In this document: positions 34,480 to 42,018 of the stretch, one piece after another
Layout: every line of letters starts with the position of its first letter
Numbering within the stretch: the stretch's first letter is position 1
Assembly (NCBI GenBank): GCA_937974195.1
Contig: CALJIC010000200.1
Location: forward strand, 5,994-69,993
Length of the DNA: 64,000 nucleotides
Source of the DNA: an uncultured Roseiflexaceae bacterium
GTDB taxonomy: Bacteria > Chloroflexota > Chloroflexia > Chloroflexales > Roseiflexaceae
Direction: 5' to 3'
Position numbers and translations under genes: made by a program
The notes under the pieces: generated by a model
What the model was told of the DNA's origin: nothing
What the model saw: the letters and a program-made list of their open reading frames with translations, nothing else
Database searches by the model: none

Positions 34480-35769
34480 TCACTCAGCGCTCTGCGCCCG
34501 CAGCTCTGCGCCCTTCGTCTCGCCCACCCGCAGCGCGATGAACATCAGCGCGCCGGCCAGGCGCAGCCCGGCCGAGATGAACAGCGCCGGCGCGTACCCC
34601 AGCCAGCCCGCAAGCGTCGTGCCGAGCAGCGGCGCCACCAGCGTCGCGACATACGTCGTCAGCTGGTAGAGCGCGATGTACGACGCCACGCGGTCCGGCG
34701 GCACCGTCGCGAGCGAGATATCGAACAGCACCAGGTTCACCCCGGCGGAGAAGATACCCGCCATCGCGGCGTAGATCAGCAGCGGCGGCACGCTGCCGGT
34801 CAGGCCGGTGAGCAGCGGGTAGAGCGCCAGGCCGAAGGCGCACAGGCGCAGCACGATCACATTCCCCCGCCGCTGCGTCACCGCCGTCCACATGAAGTAG
34901 CCCACCAGCACGATGCCGCTGTTCACCATGTTGATCAGGCCGATCCAGAAGTCCGTGGCGTTGAGCTCGCGGACCCAGTAGAGCGGGAACAGCGGCAGCG
35001 CCAGGTTCAGCCCGAAGTTGAACACGAACGCGCTCAGCACGAAGCGGCCGAACGGCGGGTTGGCGCGCAGCACATCCCAGCTGCCCCTCAGCCCGCTGCG
35101 CCCGTCGCTCGCCGGCTGGGGCTTATTGTCCGGGATCGCGATCTGGCTGGAGAAGATGAAGCTCACCATCCCGCCCAGGAACGAGCCGATGAAGACCACC
35201 TGGTAGTTGAGCGGGAAGATGATGCGGTCCAGCACCGCGCCGATCAGGGCGACCGTGATGGCGGTGGTGGCGCCCAGGATCGCCCAGCGCCGGCTCATCA
35301 CGTACTGCCGCTCGCGCGGCCCCGCGACCGCGCCCATGACGACCGTGAAGGTGATGTTGACGATCGTCTGCGGCACCGTGACGAGCGCCCAGATCACGAT
35401 GATCGCGACCGCCGCCTCCTGCATGCCGAACAGGAACGGCACCACTCCCATGAGGGCGAACGACGCCTGGACCAGCGCGCGGGCGCGCGAGTACCACGGC
35501 ACCATGTTGCGCTGGCGCTCCAGGAAGCGCCCGAGCGGGATGGCGAGCAGCATGCCCGCCAGCGCCGGCATGGACGTCAGCAGGCCGACGAGAAACGGCG
35601 AGGCGCCGAGGCGGACGAGAAATACCGCGAGAAAGCTGGAGACGCCGCTGACGATTCCGACCCCGATGCCGTCGATCAGGACGCTGCGGATATTGCGCTG
35701 GCGGACGTCGGCCGGAGGCTCGAGCCAGCGCCGCACGCTGCGTTCGTTCTCGGAAGATGTCTCTGCCAT
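34480..35769 (-). CDS. MFS transporter
   Basis: This 429-residue protein has about twelve hydrophobic spans and the MFS-type loop between spans 2 and 3 (AIPLGRFLERQRN). The N-terminal half (VSSFLAVFLVRLGASPFLVGLL) resembles the drug/sugar MFS proteins common in Chloroflexota. The substrate cannot be told. It starts 19 bases after the birA stop and is probably co-transcribed with it. The C-terminus ends near a shared terminator with the FAH gene. Confidence 0.85.
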   Translation of the reverse strand: MAETSSENERSVRRWLEPPADVRQRNIRSVLIDGIGVGIVSGVSSFLAVFLVRLGASPFLVGLLTSMPALAGMLLAIPLGRFLERQRNMVPWYSRARALVQASFALMGVVPFLFGMQEAAVAIIVIWALVTVPQTIVNITFTVVMGAVAGPRERQYVMSRRWAILGATTAITVALIGAVLDRIIFPLNYQVVFIGSFLGGMVSFIFSSQIAIPDNKPQPASDGRSGLRGSWDVLRANPPFGRFVLSAFVFNFGLNLALPLFPLYWVRELNATDFWIGLINMVNSGIVLVGYFMWTAVTQRRGNVIVLRLCAFGLALYPLLTGLTGSVPPLLIYAAMAGIFSAGVNLVLFDISLATVPPDRVASYIALYQLTTYVATLVAPLLGTTLAGWLGYAPALFISAGLRLAGALMFIALRVGETKGAELRAQSAE

Positions 35770-35788
35770 GCTGTGCGCCCCCGCTGCC

Positions 35789-36604
35789 CTAGAACTCCAC
35801 GTCGCCGGCGGTCACCACCCGCAGCGCGCCGCTGTCGTCGCGCACGCGGAGGCTGCCGGATGGCTCCACGTCCTCGGCGACGCCGTGCAGCACGCCGTCC
35901 GCCAGGCGCACCTCCACGCGCTCGCCCAGCGTCGCCAGCCGCGCTCGCCAGGCCGCGAACAGCTCGTCGCGCTGGCCGTGGCGCAGCGCCAGGTAGCGCG
36001 CGTCGAGCCGCTGCAGCAGCGCCCGCAGCAGCTCCGCGCGGTCCACCGGGTGCCCGGCGGCCGCCGCGACGCTCGTCGCGTACTGGCTCAGGTCGCGCCC
36101 GTCGATGTTCCCCTCCGGCGTCCAGTTGACGTTCACGCCGATGCCGATCACCACCCAGGGTGCCTGGCCCGCCTGCGTGTGCAGTTCGCACAAGATCCCG
36201 GCCGCCTTGCGCAGCGCCGGCGGCTCGCCGGCCCCGACCGGCAGCAGCAGGTCGTTCGGCCACTTCAGCGAGGCCCGCACCAGCGCCACCTGCTCCACCG
36301 CCTCGCACAGCGCCACCCCGGCCAGCATCGTCGGCGCGATGTCGCTCGGGGGGCGCAGCAGCACGGACATCAGCAGGCTGCTGCCGGGCGGCGCGACCCA
36401 CGCGCGCCCGGCCCGGCCGCGCCCGGCGGTCTGCTCCTCGGCCAGGATCACCAGCCCCTCCTCGGCGCCGGCCCGCGCTCGCTCCTTGGCCAGGTCGTTG
36501 GTCGAGCCGACGCTCGCGTAGCGCAGGATCACCTGCCCGATCACGTGCGTCGCCAGATTGCGTTGGACAGCGTCCAGCGCCAGGTCCGCCGGTAGTCCAG
36601 ACAT
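35789..36604 (-). CDS. birA: biotin--[acetyl-CoA carboxylase] ligase
   Basis: This 271-residue enzyme attaches biotin to carboxyl carrier proteins. It has YASVGSTNDLAKERA near residue 30, the adenylate-forming loop EEQTAGRGRAGRAWVAPPG near 57-75, LKWPNDLL near 120 and GIGVNVNWTP near 157. The C-terminal SH3-like domain ends near VTAGDVEF. No N-terminal winged helix is present, so this is the monofunctional type that does not repress biotin genes. A minus-strand promoter with TGC-TATACT lies 38 bases upstream, next to a palindrome shared with the divergent regulator. Confidence 0.92.
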   Translation of the reverse strand: MSGLPADLALDAVQRNLATHVIGQVILRYASVGSTNDLAKERARAGAEEGLVILAEEQTAGRGRAGRAWVAPPGSSLLMSVLLRPPSDIAPTMLAGVALCEAVEQVALVRASLKWPNDLLLPVGAGEPPALRKAAGILCELHTQAGQAPWVVIGIGVNVNWTPEGNIDGRDLSQYATSVAAAAGHPVDRAELLRALLQRLDARYLALRHGQRDELFAAWRARLATLGERVEVRLADGVLHGVAEDVEPSGSLRVRDDSGALRVVTAGDVEF

Positions 36605-36641
36605 CGGTCATCCTCTGGTGTGCGTCAAAATAGCGGCGCCT

Positions 36642-36650
36642 AGTATAGCA
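36642..36650 (-). promoter_or_regulatory. extended -10 promoter of birA
   Basis: TGCTATACT on the minus strand (36642-36650) lies 38 bases before the birA ATG at 36604. Confidence 0.55.
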
Positions 36651-36661
36651 CGGCATACCTC

Positions 36662-36676
36662 TGTGCACTTTGCACA
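36662..36676. promoter_or_regulatory. palindromic operator candidate
   Basis: TGTGCA-CTT-TGCACA is a perfect 6-base inverted repeat between the divergent promoters of birA and the ANTAR regulator, close to the birA -35 region. Confidence 0.4.
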
Positions 36677-36708
36677 AATGGAGGGCGCGCATCCCGTAGC
36701 GGCATGCC

Positions 36709-36738
36709 TTGACCGGCTCGCCGCGACCGTGATATACT
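36709..36738 (+). promoter_or_regulatory. promoter of the ANTAR response regulator
   Basis: TTGACC (36709-36714), an 18-base spacer and TATACT (36733-36738) lie about 130 bases before the ATG at 36870. Confidence 0.6.
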
Positions 36739-36869
36739 TCACGGCCAACCGAGGTGGACGATCACGACGTGCGTTCGCGGCCCTGACGCCGCCCGATGCG
36801 CCCCGGTCGCGGGAGCGCACGTGCTCACATTCTGACCAACGTCGCACACTGAGTAAGGAGAGAAGAGGG

Positions 36870-37454
36870 ATGGCTCAGCAGTTGCGCTTGGTGATCGCCG
36901 ACGACGAGTCGATCATCCGCATGAACCTCAAGGAGACCCTTGTGGGTCTGGGCTATCTGGTCGTCGGCGAGGCCGGCGACGGGGTCAGCGTCATCAATCT
37001 GGCCCGCGAGCTGCGGCCGGATCTGGTGATCATGGACATCAAGATGCCCAAGCTGGACGGCATCCAGGCCGCCAAGGTGCTTACCGAGGAGAAGATCGCG
37101 CCGGTTCTGCTCCTGACCGCCTACTCGGACCGCGAGCTGGTGGACCGCGCGCGCGAGGCCGGCGTCGTCAACTATATCGTCAAGCCCTTCCAGGAGAAGG
37201 AGCTGCTCCCGGCGATCGAGATCGCGCTGGCGCGCTACGCCGAGTTCCGCGAGATGGACAAGGAGATCAGCGACCTGAAGGAGACGCTCGAGACGCGCAA
37301 GCTGGTCGAGCGGGCCAAGGGCGTGCTGATGGACACCCAGGGCCTCAAGGAGCAGGAGGCGTTCCGCAAGATCCAGCAGCTCTCGATGAACACGCGCAAG
37401 TCGATGCGCGAGATCGCCCAGGCGATCCTACTGACAGCCCAGATCGAGAAGTAG
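36870..37454 (+). CDS. response regulator with ANTAR RNA-binding domain
   Basis: This 194-residue protein has a receiver domain (residues 5-120). The acidic pair is in IADDESIIRMNL, the phospho-acceptor Asp in LVIMDIKMPKLDG, Thr in LLTAYSD and Lys in YIVKPFQEKEL. A C-terminal ANTAR domain (about 135-190) has KLVERAKGVLMDTQGLKEQEAF. ANTAR regulators bind two-hexaloop RNA antiterminators and prevent transcription termination. The domain order matches PdtaR-type proteins of Actinobacteria and Chloroflexota. No histidine kinase is adjacent. AAGGAG lies nine bases before the ATG. The next gene follows after five bases. Confidence 0.92.
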   Translation: MAQQLRLVIADDESIIRMNLKETLVGLGYLVVGEAGDGVSVINLARELRPDLVIMDIKMPKLDGIQAAKVLTEEKIAPVLLLTAYSDRELVDRAREAGVVNYIVKPFQEKELLPAIEIALARYAEFREMDKEISDLKETLETRKLVERAKGVLMDTQGLKEQEAFRKIQQLSMNTRKSMREIAQAILLTAQIEK

Positions 37455-37459
37455 CTGCC

Positions 37460-38044
37460 GTGAGCGCCGCGGACCCCGGCGCCCCAGTCATCGAGACCCC
37501 CTCACGGGGCGTCTCGATGATTCGGCGCATCCTCCCCCACGTGATTACCGCGGTCGTCGCCGTCGCCGCCAGCTTGCTCATCCAGGCGACGCTGACCCGC
37601 ACTGCGGCATCCCCGGCGCCGACACTCACGCCGCCGACCCCCAGGCCCACCGTTGCGCCGACGGAGGCTCCTGCCACGAGCGCAACTGCCGCGCCGCCCC
37701 TTTCGGCCGGCATCACCAGCCAGGAGCTCGCCGACCTGCGGGCCGAGGACGACAAGCTCTGGACGGCGATCTACCTCTCGCGCGCGATCAGCCAGATCGC
37801 CGAGGCCGAGGCCGCCATGCGCGCCAACGACCTGGCCGCCGTCGACCAGTCGCTGATCGCGGTGGACGACTCGCTCGCGCTGGCCTACGGGCGCGCCAAC
37901 GACGCGCAGAGCGACCCGATCGACCAGCTGCGGCGCGATGCGAGCGCCATGCGCGAGGACCTGTACCTGCGCCCCGAGGGCATGGACGCGCGCCTCAGCC
38001 GCCTGCGCCAGACGATCCTGGCGCTGATCGAGGAGCGCACCTAG
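37460..38044 (+). CDS. hypothetical single-pass membrane protein
   Basis: I do not recognise a family. From the GTG at 37460 it has 194 residues: one membrane span (ILPHVITAVVAVAASLLI), a Pro/Thr/Ala linker and a C-terminal alpha-helical domain (residues 90-194) rich in leucine and aspartate. The helical domain would be outside the cell. A perfect 10-base inverted repeat (37488-37520) lies at the beginning. If the true start is ATG 37517 (MIRRILPH), that hairpin is an intergenic element instead of coding. It is in the same operon as the ANTAR regulator (five-base gap). Confidence 0.6.
   Translation: MSAADPGAPVIETPSRGVSMIRRILPHVITAVVAVAASLLIQATLTRTAASPAPTLTPPTPRPTVAPTEAPATSATAAPPLSAGITSQELADLRAEDDKLWTAIYLSRAISQIAEAEAAMRANDLAAVDQSLIAVDDSLALAYGRANDAQSDPIDQLRRDASAMREDLYLRPEGMDARLSRLRQTILALIEERT
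37488..37520 (+). repeat. hairpin at the start of the membrane-protein gene
   Basis: TCATCGAGAC (37488-37497) and GTCTCGATGA (37511-37520) pair perfectly, and CCCC/GGGG extends the stem. It covers the internal ATG at 37517 and lies 33 bases past the ANTAR gene stop. It may be an attenuator or translation-control hairpin. Confidence 0.5.
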
Positions 38045-38049
38045 CGGGC

Positions 38050-38325
38050 TCAGTGGTCGCGCGTCCAGTCGGCCGCATCCGGCAGGTGCACGTCGCGGAA
38101 CACACCGTCGGCCGGCGCGGTCGGGTGCCTGCTGTCGCTGGGCCGCACGGCGCGCAGCGCCTCCAGGTCCGAACGCCGGTAGAGCCGGCCGCGCCCCACG
38201 CCCATGCGGTAGGACTTGAGCACGCCGCGGCTCACGTAGGCGTACAGCGTCGCCTTCTTGACGCCCAGCAGCGCCGATGCCTCGTCCACATCGAGGTACT
38301 CGACACCGTCGATCACCTGCCCCAT
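38050..38325 (-). CDS. excisionase/MerR-type helix-turn-helix protein
   Basis: This 91-residue protein starts at ATG 38325 behind a GGGAGGAA ribosome site. It is almost all one winged HTH of the HTH_17/excisionase type: YLDVDEASALLGVKKATL, AYVSRGVLKSYRMGVGRG and LYRRSDLEALRA. The segment TLYAYVSRGVL is very close to the N-terminal HTH found fused to citrate-synthase-like proteins in other bacteria (recalled, not searched). Here it is a separate gene divergent from a citrate synthase. It probably binds the palindrome in the shared promoter region. No integrase or phage gene is near, so a role in excision is unlikely. Confidence 0.8.
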   Translation of the reverse strand: MGQVIDGVEYLDVDEASALLGVKKATLYAYVSRGVLKSYRMGVGRGRLYRRSDLEALRAVRPSDSRHPTAPADGVFRDVHLPDAADWTRDH

Positions 38326-38683
38326 GCGTTCCTCCCGCCGTGCGTGTTCCCCAGCCGGGGAGGCGTGCGGCCTGCCGCCCTTCACGGGCGCTTGCTTCCG
38401 CGCGCGAAAGAGGCGCCGGCGGCACATCCGGCGCGTTCCCGTCTCCAACCTACGCCCGTCCAGCGTGTCGCGACTCCGTACCCCTGTGGGGCCGCGCTGT
38501 GTCCCTGCCCCCTCGGCTGCCGTTCACAGAGCCGTGTGGGCCTGGCGCGTTTCCGCTCTGCGAAGATTCTTGAGAAGGCCTCTCCTTCCCAAACCCCTCT
38601 ACGCGGTGCGTGCTGCGGCACCCGCCGTGGGGAGGTTCCAAGGGCCGCTGGCCTCCAAGGCTCGCGTGCGCCGTGCCGATCAA
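38326..38683 (-). other. long 5' leader of the HTH gene
   Basis: If the minus-strand promoter at 38684-38713 is used, the HTH mRNA has a leader of about 350 bases. It is GC-rich with several short inverted repeats (for example CCCCAGCCGGGG near 38350). I find no ORF with a ribosome site and no riboswitch class I can name. Confidence 0.35.
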
Positions 38684-38728
38684 TATATATCAACATGTAT
38701 TGACTTTCGTCAAGTGCTATGGTAGGCT
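38684..38728. promoter_or_regulatory. overlapping divergent promoters with shared palindrome
   Basis: The plus-strand promoter for citrate synthase is TTGACT (38700-38705), 17 bases, TAGGCT (38723-38728). The minus-strand promoter for the HTH gene is TTGACG (38708-38713, read on the minus strand), 17-18 bases, ATATAT/TATATA (38684-38690). The two -35 hexamers are the two arms of the palindrome TTGAC-TTTC-GTCAA (38700-38713). One bound protein would block both. Confidence 0.65.
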
Positions 38729-38762
38729 GTTGGCGTGTACCGGTTCACAGCGAGTGAGCGAG

Positions 38763-39911
38763 ATGAGCACTGTTTCCCGAGGCCTTGAGGGCGTGGTGCT
38801 GACCAGCACGGCGCTCAGCACGATCGATGGTGTGGCGGGGCGGCTCAGCTACGCCGGCTACGATATCCACGAGCTCGCCGAGCACAGCTCCTTCGAAGAG
38901 ATCTGCTACCTGCTCTGGCACGGCGAGCTGCCCACTTCCCAGGCCCTGCGCGACTTTCAAGCCCGCCTGGCGGCCGAGCGCACCCCGACGGAGGCGGAGC
39001 TGGCGCTGGTGCGCGGGCTGCCGTCTCAGGGGCACGGCACGGACGCGCTCCGCAGCATCGTCTCGGCGCTCGCGCAGCTGGACGAGAGCACGGCCAGCGC
39101 GGTCCCGGCCATCGACCCCGAGAGCGTCGACCGGCTTGGGGTGCGGCTCACCGCCCGCCTGCCGACGCTGCTCGCCGCCTGGCACCGCATCCGCTCCGGC
39201 CTCGCCCCGGTGATGCCGGACCCGCAGCACAGCCACGCCGCGAGCTTCCTGGCGATGCTCCACGGCCGCGAGCCGAGCCCCACCGAGGAGCAGGCGTTCA
39301 ACACCTACCTCGTGCTGCTGGCCGAGCACGGCCTCAACGCCTCGACCTTCGCCGCGCGGGTGACGATCAGCGCCGGCGCCGACGTGTACGCGGCGATCAC
39401 CTCCGCGGTCGCCACGCTCAGGGGCGCGCTTCACGGCGGCGCGAACGAGCTGGCGATGCGCACCTTCCTGGCGATCGGCACCCCGGACCAGGCGGCGAGC
39501 TACATCGAGCAGCTGCTGGAGCGCCGCGAGCGGCTGATGGGCATCGGCCACCGGATCTACAAGGTCGAGGACCCGCGCGTCCGCCACCTGCGCCGGCACG
39601 CCCGCGCGCTCGCCGAGGCGACTGGGGCGCCGTGGCCCGCCGTAGCGGACGCCGTCGGCGAGGTGGTTCACGCGCACCCGTACTTCTCCGCGCGCCAGCT
39701 CAACCCGAACGTCGAGTTCTACAGCGCGCCGCTGCTCTACAGCCTCGGGCTGCCGCTCGACATGTTCACCGCGGCCTTCGGGCTCAGCCGGATCGCCGGC
39801 TGGATCGCTCACATCCGCGAGCAGCTGGCCGACAACCGCATCATCCGGCCCAAGGCCGACTACCACGGCCCGCCGCCGCGCCCCTACGTGCCGCTGGAGC
39901 AGCGCTCGTAG
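38763..39911 (+). CDS. citrate synthase (or 2-methylcitrate synthase)
   Basis: This 382-residue type I citrate synthase condenses oxaloacetate or a related keto acid with acyl-CoA. The first catalytic His is in EHGLNASTFAARV near residue 185, the second is in MGIGHRIYKVEDPR near 260-273, and the Asp is in LPLDMFTAAFGLSRI. GALHGGANELAM near 221 carries the third active-site His. The N-terminus GLEGVVLTSTALSTIDGV and LSYAGYDI are typical. Family members can act as 2-methylcitrate synthases, and no prp genes are nearby. A weak GAGCGAG site precedes ATG 38763. Expression is likely controlled by the divergent HTH protein. Confidence 0.9.
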   Translation: MSTVSRGLEGVVLTSTALSTIDGVAGRLSYAGYDIHELAEHSSFEEICYLLWHGELPTSQALRDFQARLAAERTPTEAELALVRGLPSQGHGTDALRSIVSALAQLDESTASAVPAIDPESVDRLGVRLTARLPTLLAAWHRIRSGLAPVMPDPQHSHAASFLAMLHGREPSPTEEQAFNTYLVLLAEHGLNASTFAARVTISAGADVYAAITSAVATLRGALHGGANELAMRTFLAIGTPDQAASYIEQLLERRERLMGIGHRIYKVEDPRVRHLRRHARALAEATGAPWPAVADAVGEVVHAHPYFSARQLNPNVEFYSAPLLYSLGLPLDMFTAAFGLSRIAGWIAHIREQLADNRIIRPKADYHGPPPRPYVPLEQRS

Positions 39912-39937
39912 CATCCCGCAGAACGAAGGTACACCGC

Positions 39938-39970
39938 CTGCCCGCACTCGGGGCTCCTGAGTGCGGGCAG
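39938..39970 (+). terminator. terminator of citrate synthase
   Basis: CTGCCCGCACTC (39938-39949) and GAGTGCGGGCAG (39959-39970) form a perfect 12-pair stem followed by CTTGTGTC, 26 bases after the stop. Confidence 0.8.
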
Positions 39971-40000
39971 CTTGTGTCTGGCGCCCGGCCAGTGCTGAGC

Positions 40001-40030
40001 TTGACAAACGCCTGGAGGGCGCTCTATTCT
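40001..40030 (+). promoter_or_regulatory. promoter of the aminotransferase gene
   Basis: TTGACA (40001-40006, perfect), an 18-base spacer and TATTCT (40025-40030) lie 74 bases before ATG 40104. Confidence 0.65.
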
Positions 40031-40103
40031 CGGGCTCGCACCGATTCGGATGCGATGGAAGACGATCGGCTGTCTGATGTGGTCGGGCTAGAAAGGCGGG
40101 AGT

Positions 40104-41375
40104 ATGTCATCCTCAACGATGAGGCTAGCGATCGAAGGCGGCGCGCCGGCTGTGACCACACCCCTTCCGCCCATGTATCCGGGCGGCCTGCGGATCGGGC
40201 GCGAGGAGGAGGAGGCGGTGCTGGAGGTGCTGCGCAGCAAGCGGCTGTTCCGCTACTACGGGCCCAGCGACGGCCCGTCCAAGGTGGCGGAGTTCGAGCA
40301 GGCGTTTGCGGCGCACGTGGGCGCGCGCCACGCCGTCGCGGTGACGTCGGGGACCGGGGCGCTCATCTGCGCGCTGGCGGGCCTCGAAGTGGGGCCGGGC
40401 GATGAGGTGATCGTGCCGGCCTACACCTGGATCGCGACCGCCTCGGCCGTCCTGGCAGTCGGAGCGGTCCCGGTGATGGCGGAGGTCGATGAGTCGCTCA
40501 CCCTGGACCCGGAGGACGTGGCGCGCCGGATCACGCCGGCCACGCGGGCGATCGCGGCCGTTCATATGCGCGGGGCGCCCTGCGCGATGGACGAGCTGCT
40601 TGCGGTGGCGCGACCCCACGGAATCGCTGTTCTCGAGGACACCGCCCAAGCGTGCGGCGGGAGCTACCGCGGCAAGCGGCTCGGCACGATCGGCGACGCG
40701 GGCGCGTTCAGCCTGCAGTACAACAAGATCATCACCAGCGGCGAGGGCGGCGTGGTCGTGACGAACGACGAGCAGATCTACCGGCGCGCGCTGATGTACC
40801 ACGACGTCGTCGGCGGCCTCCGCAACGGCATCCCGCCGGAGGAGATCCTGCCCGGCGTCAACTACCGGATGTCCGAGCTCCAGGGGGCGGTTGCGCTCGC
40901 GCAGCTGGGCCGCCTGGAGGGCCTGCTGGCCGCGATGCGGCAGCACCGCGCGACTCTGACGAGCAGCATCGCCGACATCGCCGAGCAGCGGGGCATCCAG
41001 CTCCGCACCTGCCACGACCCGCAGGGCGACACGTGCATCGCGCTGGTCTTCTTCACCCGCACGGCTGACCAGGCGGAGTTTGCGGTGAAGGCGCTCAGGG
41101 CGGAGGGCGTCGGCGCGAGCCTGCTGTACCGCCCCGGCAACAACGACTACCACATCTACACGCACTGGGCGCCGATCGTGAACCGCCGCACCTGGACGCG
41201 GCGCGGCGGCCCGTGGCAGTGGCACGGCGGCGACGTCTCGTACGCGCCGGACGTATGCCCGCGCACGCTCGATCTGCTCGGCCGCGCCGTCCACATCGAC
41301 GTCAGCCCGGACCTGACCGGCGACCAGGTCGAAGAGATCGCACTGGCGCTGACGAAGGTCGTGCAGGCGCTGTAG
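40104..41375 (+). CDS. DegT/DnrJ/EryC1/StrS-family aminotransferase
   Basis: This 423-residue PLP enzyme has VTSGTGALICALAGLEVGPG near residue 75 and IVPAYTWIATASAVL near 105. The PLP-stacking and phosphate region is LEDTAQACGGSYRGKRLG near 175. The Schiff-base lysine is in SLQYNKIITSGEGG near 208, and YRMSELQGAVALAQL is near 252. The family adds amino groups to NDP-4-keto sugars or to cyclitols. The C-terminal HWAPIVNRRTW and the absence of adjacent nucleotide-sugar genes leave the substrate open. A monocistronic unit is likely: it has its own promoter, and an imperfect hairpin follows the gene. Confidence 0.87.
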   Translation: MSSSTMRLAIEGGAPAVTTPLPPMYPGGLRIGREEEEAVLEVLRSKRLFRYYGPSDGPSKVAEFEQAFAAHVGARHAVAVTSGTGALICALAGLEVGPGDEVIVPAYTWIATASAVLAVGAVPVMAEVDESLTLDPEDVARRITPATRAIAAVHMRGAPCAMDELLAVARPHGIAVLEDTAQACGGSYRGKRLGTIGDAGAFSLQYNKIITSGEGGVVVTNDEQIYRRALMYHDVVGGLRNGIPPEEILPGVNYRMSELQGAVALAQLGRLEGLLAAMRQHRATLTSSIADIAEQRGIQLRTCHDPQGDTCIALVFFTRTADQAEFAVKALRAEGVGASLLYRPGNNDYHIYTHWAPIVNRRTWTRRGGPWQWHGGDVSYAPDVCPRTLDLLGRAVHIDVSPDLTGDQVEEIALALTKVVQAL

Positions 41376-41376
41376 C

Positions 41377-41416
41377 GGGCGCGGCAGGCTTCCTTCCGGC
41401 AGGGAGCCCGCCGCCC
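41377..41416 (+). terminator. imperfect hairpin after the aminotransferase gene
   Basis: GGGCGCGGCAGGCTTCC and GGGAGCCCGCCGCCC pair with a few mismatches just past the stop at 41375. Confidence 0.4.
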
Positions 41417-41452
41417 CAACTAGGGATCGTGGCGGCCGAGCGCGAACATGGG

Positions 41453-41458
41453 TACAAT
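41453..41458 (+). promoter_or_regulatory. -10 element before the LeuD-like gene
   Basis: TACAAT lies 33 bases before ATG 41491. No clear -35 is seen. Confidence 0.4.
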
Positions 41459-41490
41459 ACAGGCCGCGTTCGGGCTGCTGCGGCTCTCAT

Positions 41491-41997
41491 ATGGTGCTCT
41501 ACGGCCACACCATCCGCGTCGACGGCGCGGTCACAACCGATATGATCCTCGCCCCGGAGCACCGCGAGTCCGGGGACCCGGCGCTGCTCGCGGCCATGTG
41601 CCTGGCGTCGGTGGACCCGGCGATCGCCGAGCGAGTCCGCGAAGGCGATGTGCTGGTGACGGGGGCCGGCTGCGGCGCGGGCGAGGGCCAGGAGGAGGCG
41701 GCGCTGGCGCTGCAGGCGGCCGGCTTCGCCGCCGTCGTGTGCAGCTCGGCCGACCCGGGCTTCAGCGAGCAGGCGGCGCGGCTGGGCCTGCCGGTGCTGG
41801 AGTGCCGGGCGGCGCTGGAGCTGGCGGACGGCGCGCTGGTGCGGATCGACCTCGCCAGCGGGCGCATCGAGGACCGCGCGCACGGCACGCTGCTGCAGGC
41901 GGAACCTCTGCCAGAAGAGCTCATCGCCGCGGTGCGGCAGGCGCAGCTCTTCCGGCGCATGCGGCAGGTCGTCGATGAGGAGGGCCTCGGGGATTAG
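41491..41997 (+). CDS. LeuD/aconitase swivel-domain-like protein, orphan
   Basis: This 168-residue protein matches the small subunit of isopropylmalate/homoaconitase-type dehydratases. It has the N-terminal DGAVTTDMILAPEH (as in NIDTDxIIP), then DPAIAERVREGDVLVTGAGCG, AAGFAAVVCSSADPGFSEQAARLGLPVLEC, and a terminal RIDLASGRIED. The key loop G-x-N-F-G-x-G-S-S-R-E is altered to GAGCGAGEGQEEAAL, so the substrate-binding Ser-Arg is lost. No large iron-sulfur subunit gene is nearby. It may be an inactive paralogue, or serve a dehydratase with a different substrate. The downstream methyltransferase gene is 21 bases away. Confidence 0.72.
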   Translation: MVLYGHTIRVDGAVTTDMILAPEHRESGDPALLAAMCLASVDPAIAERVREGDVLVTGAGCGAGEGQEEAALALQAAGFAAVVCSSADPGFSEQAARLGLPVLECRAALELADGALVRIDLASGRIEDRAHGTLLQAEPLPEELIAAVRQAQLFRRMRQVVDEEGLGD

Positions 41998-42018
41998 GGG
42001 CCAGCGCCAAGGAGGAAC

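Noticed and set aside
38050..38325. Excisionase gene as sign of an integrated element
   Set aside because: No integrase, attachment-site repeat or phage gene is near. The citrate synthase partner explains the HTH better.
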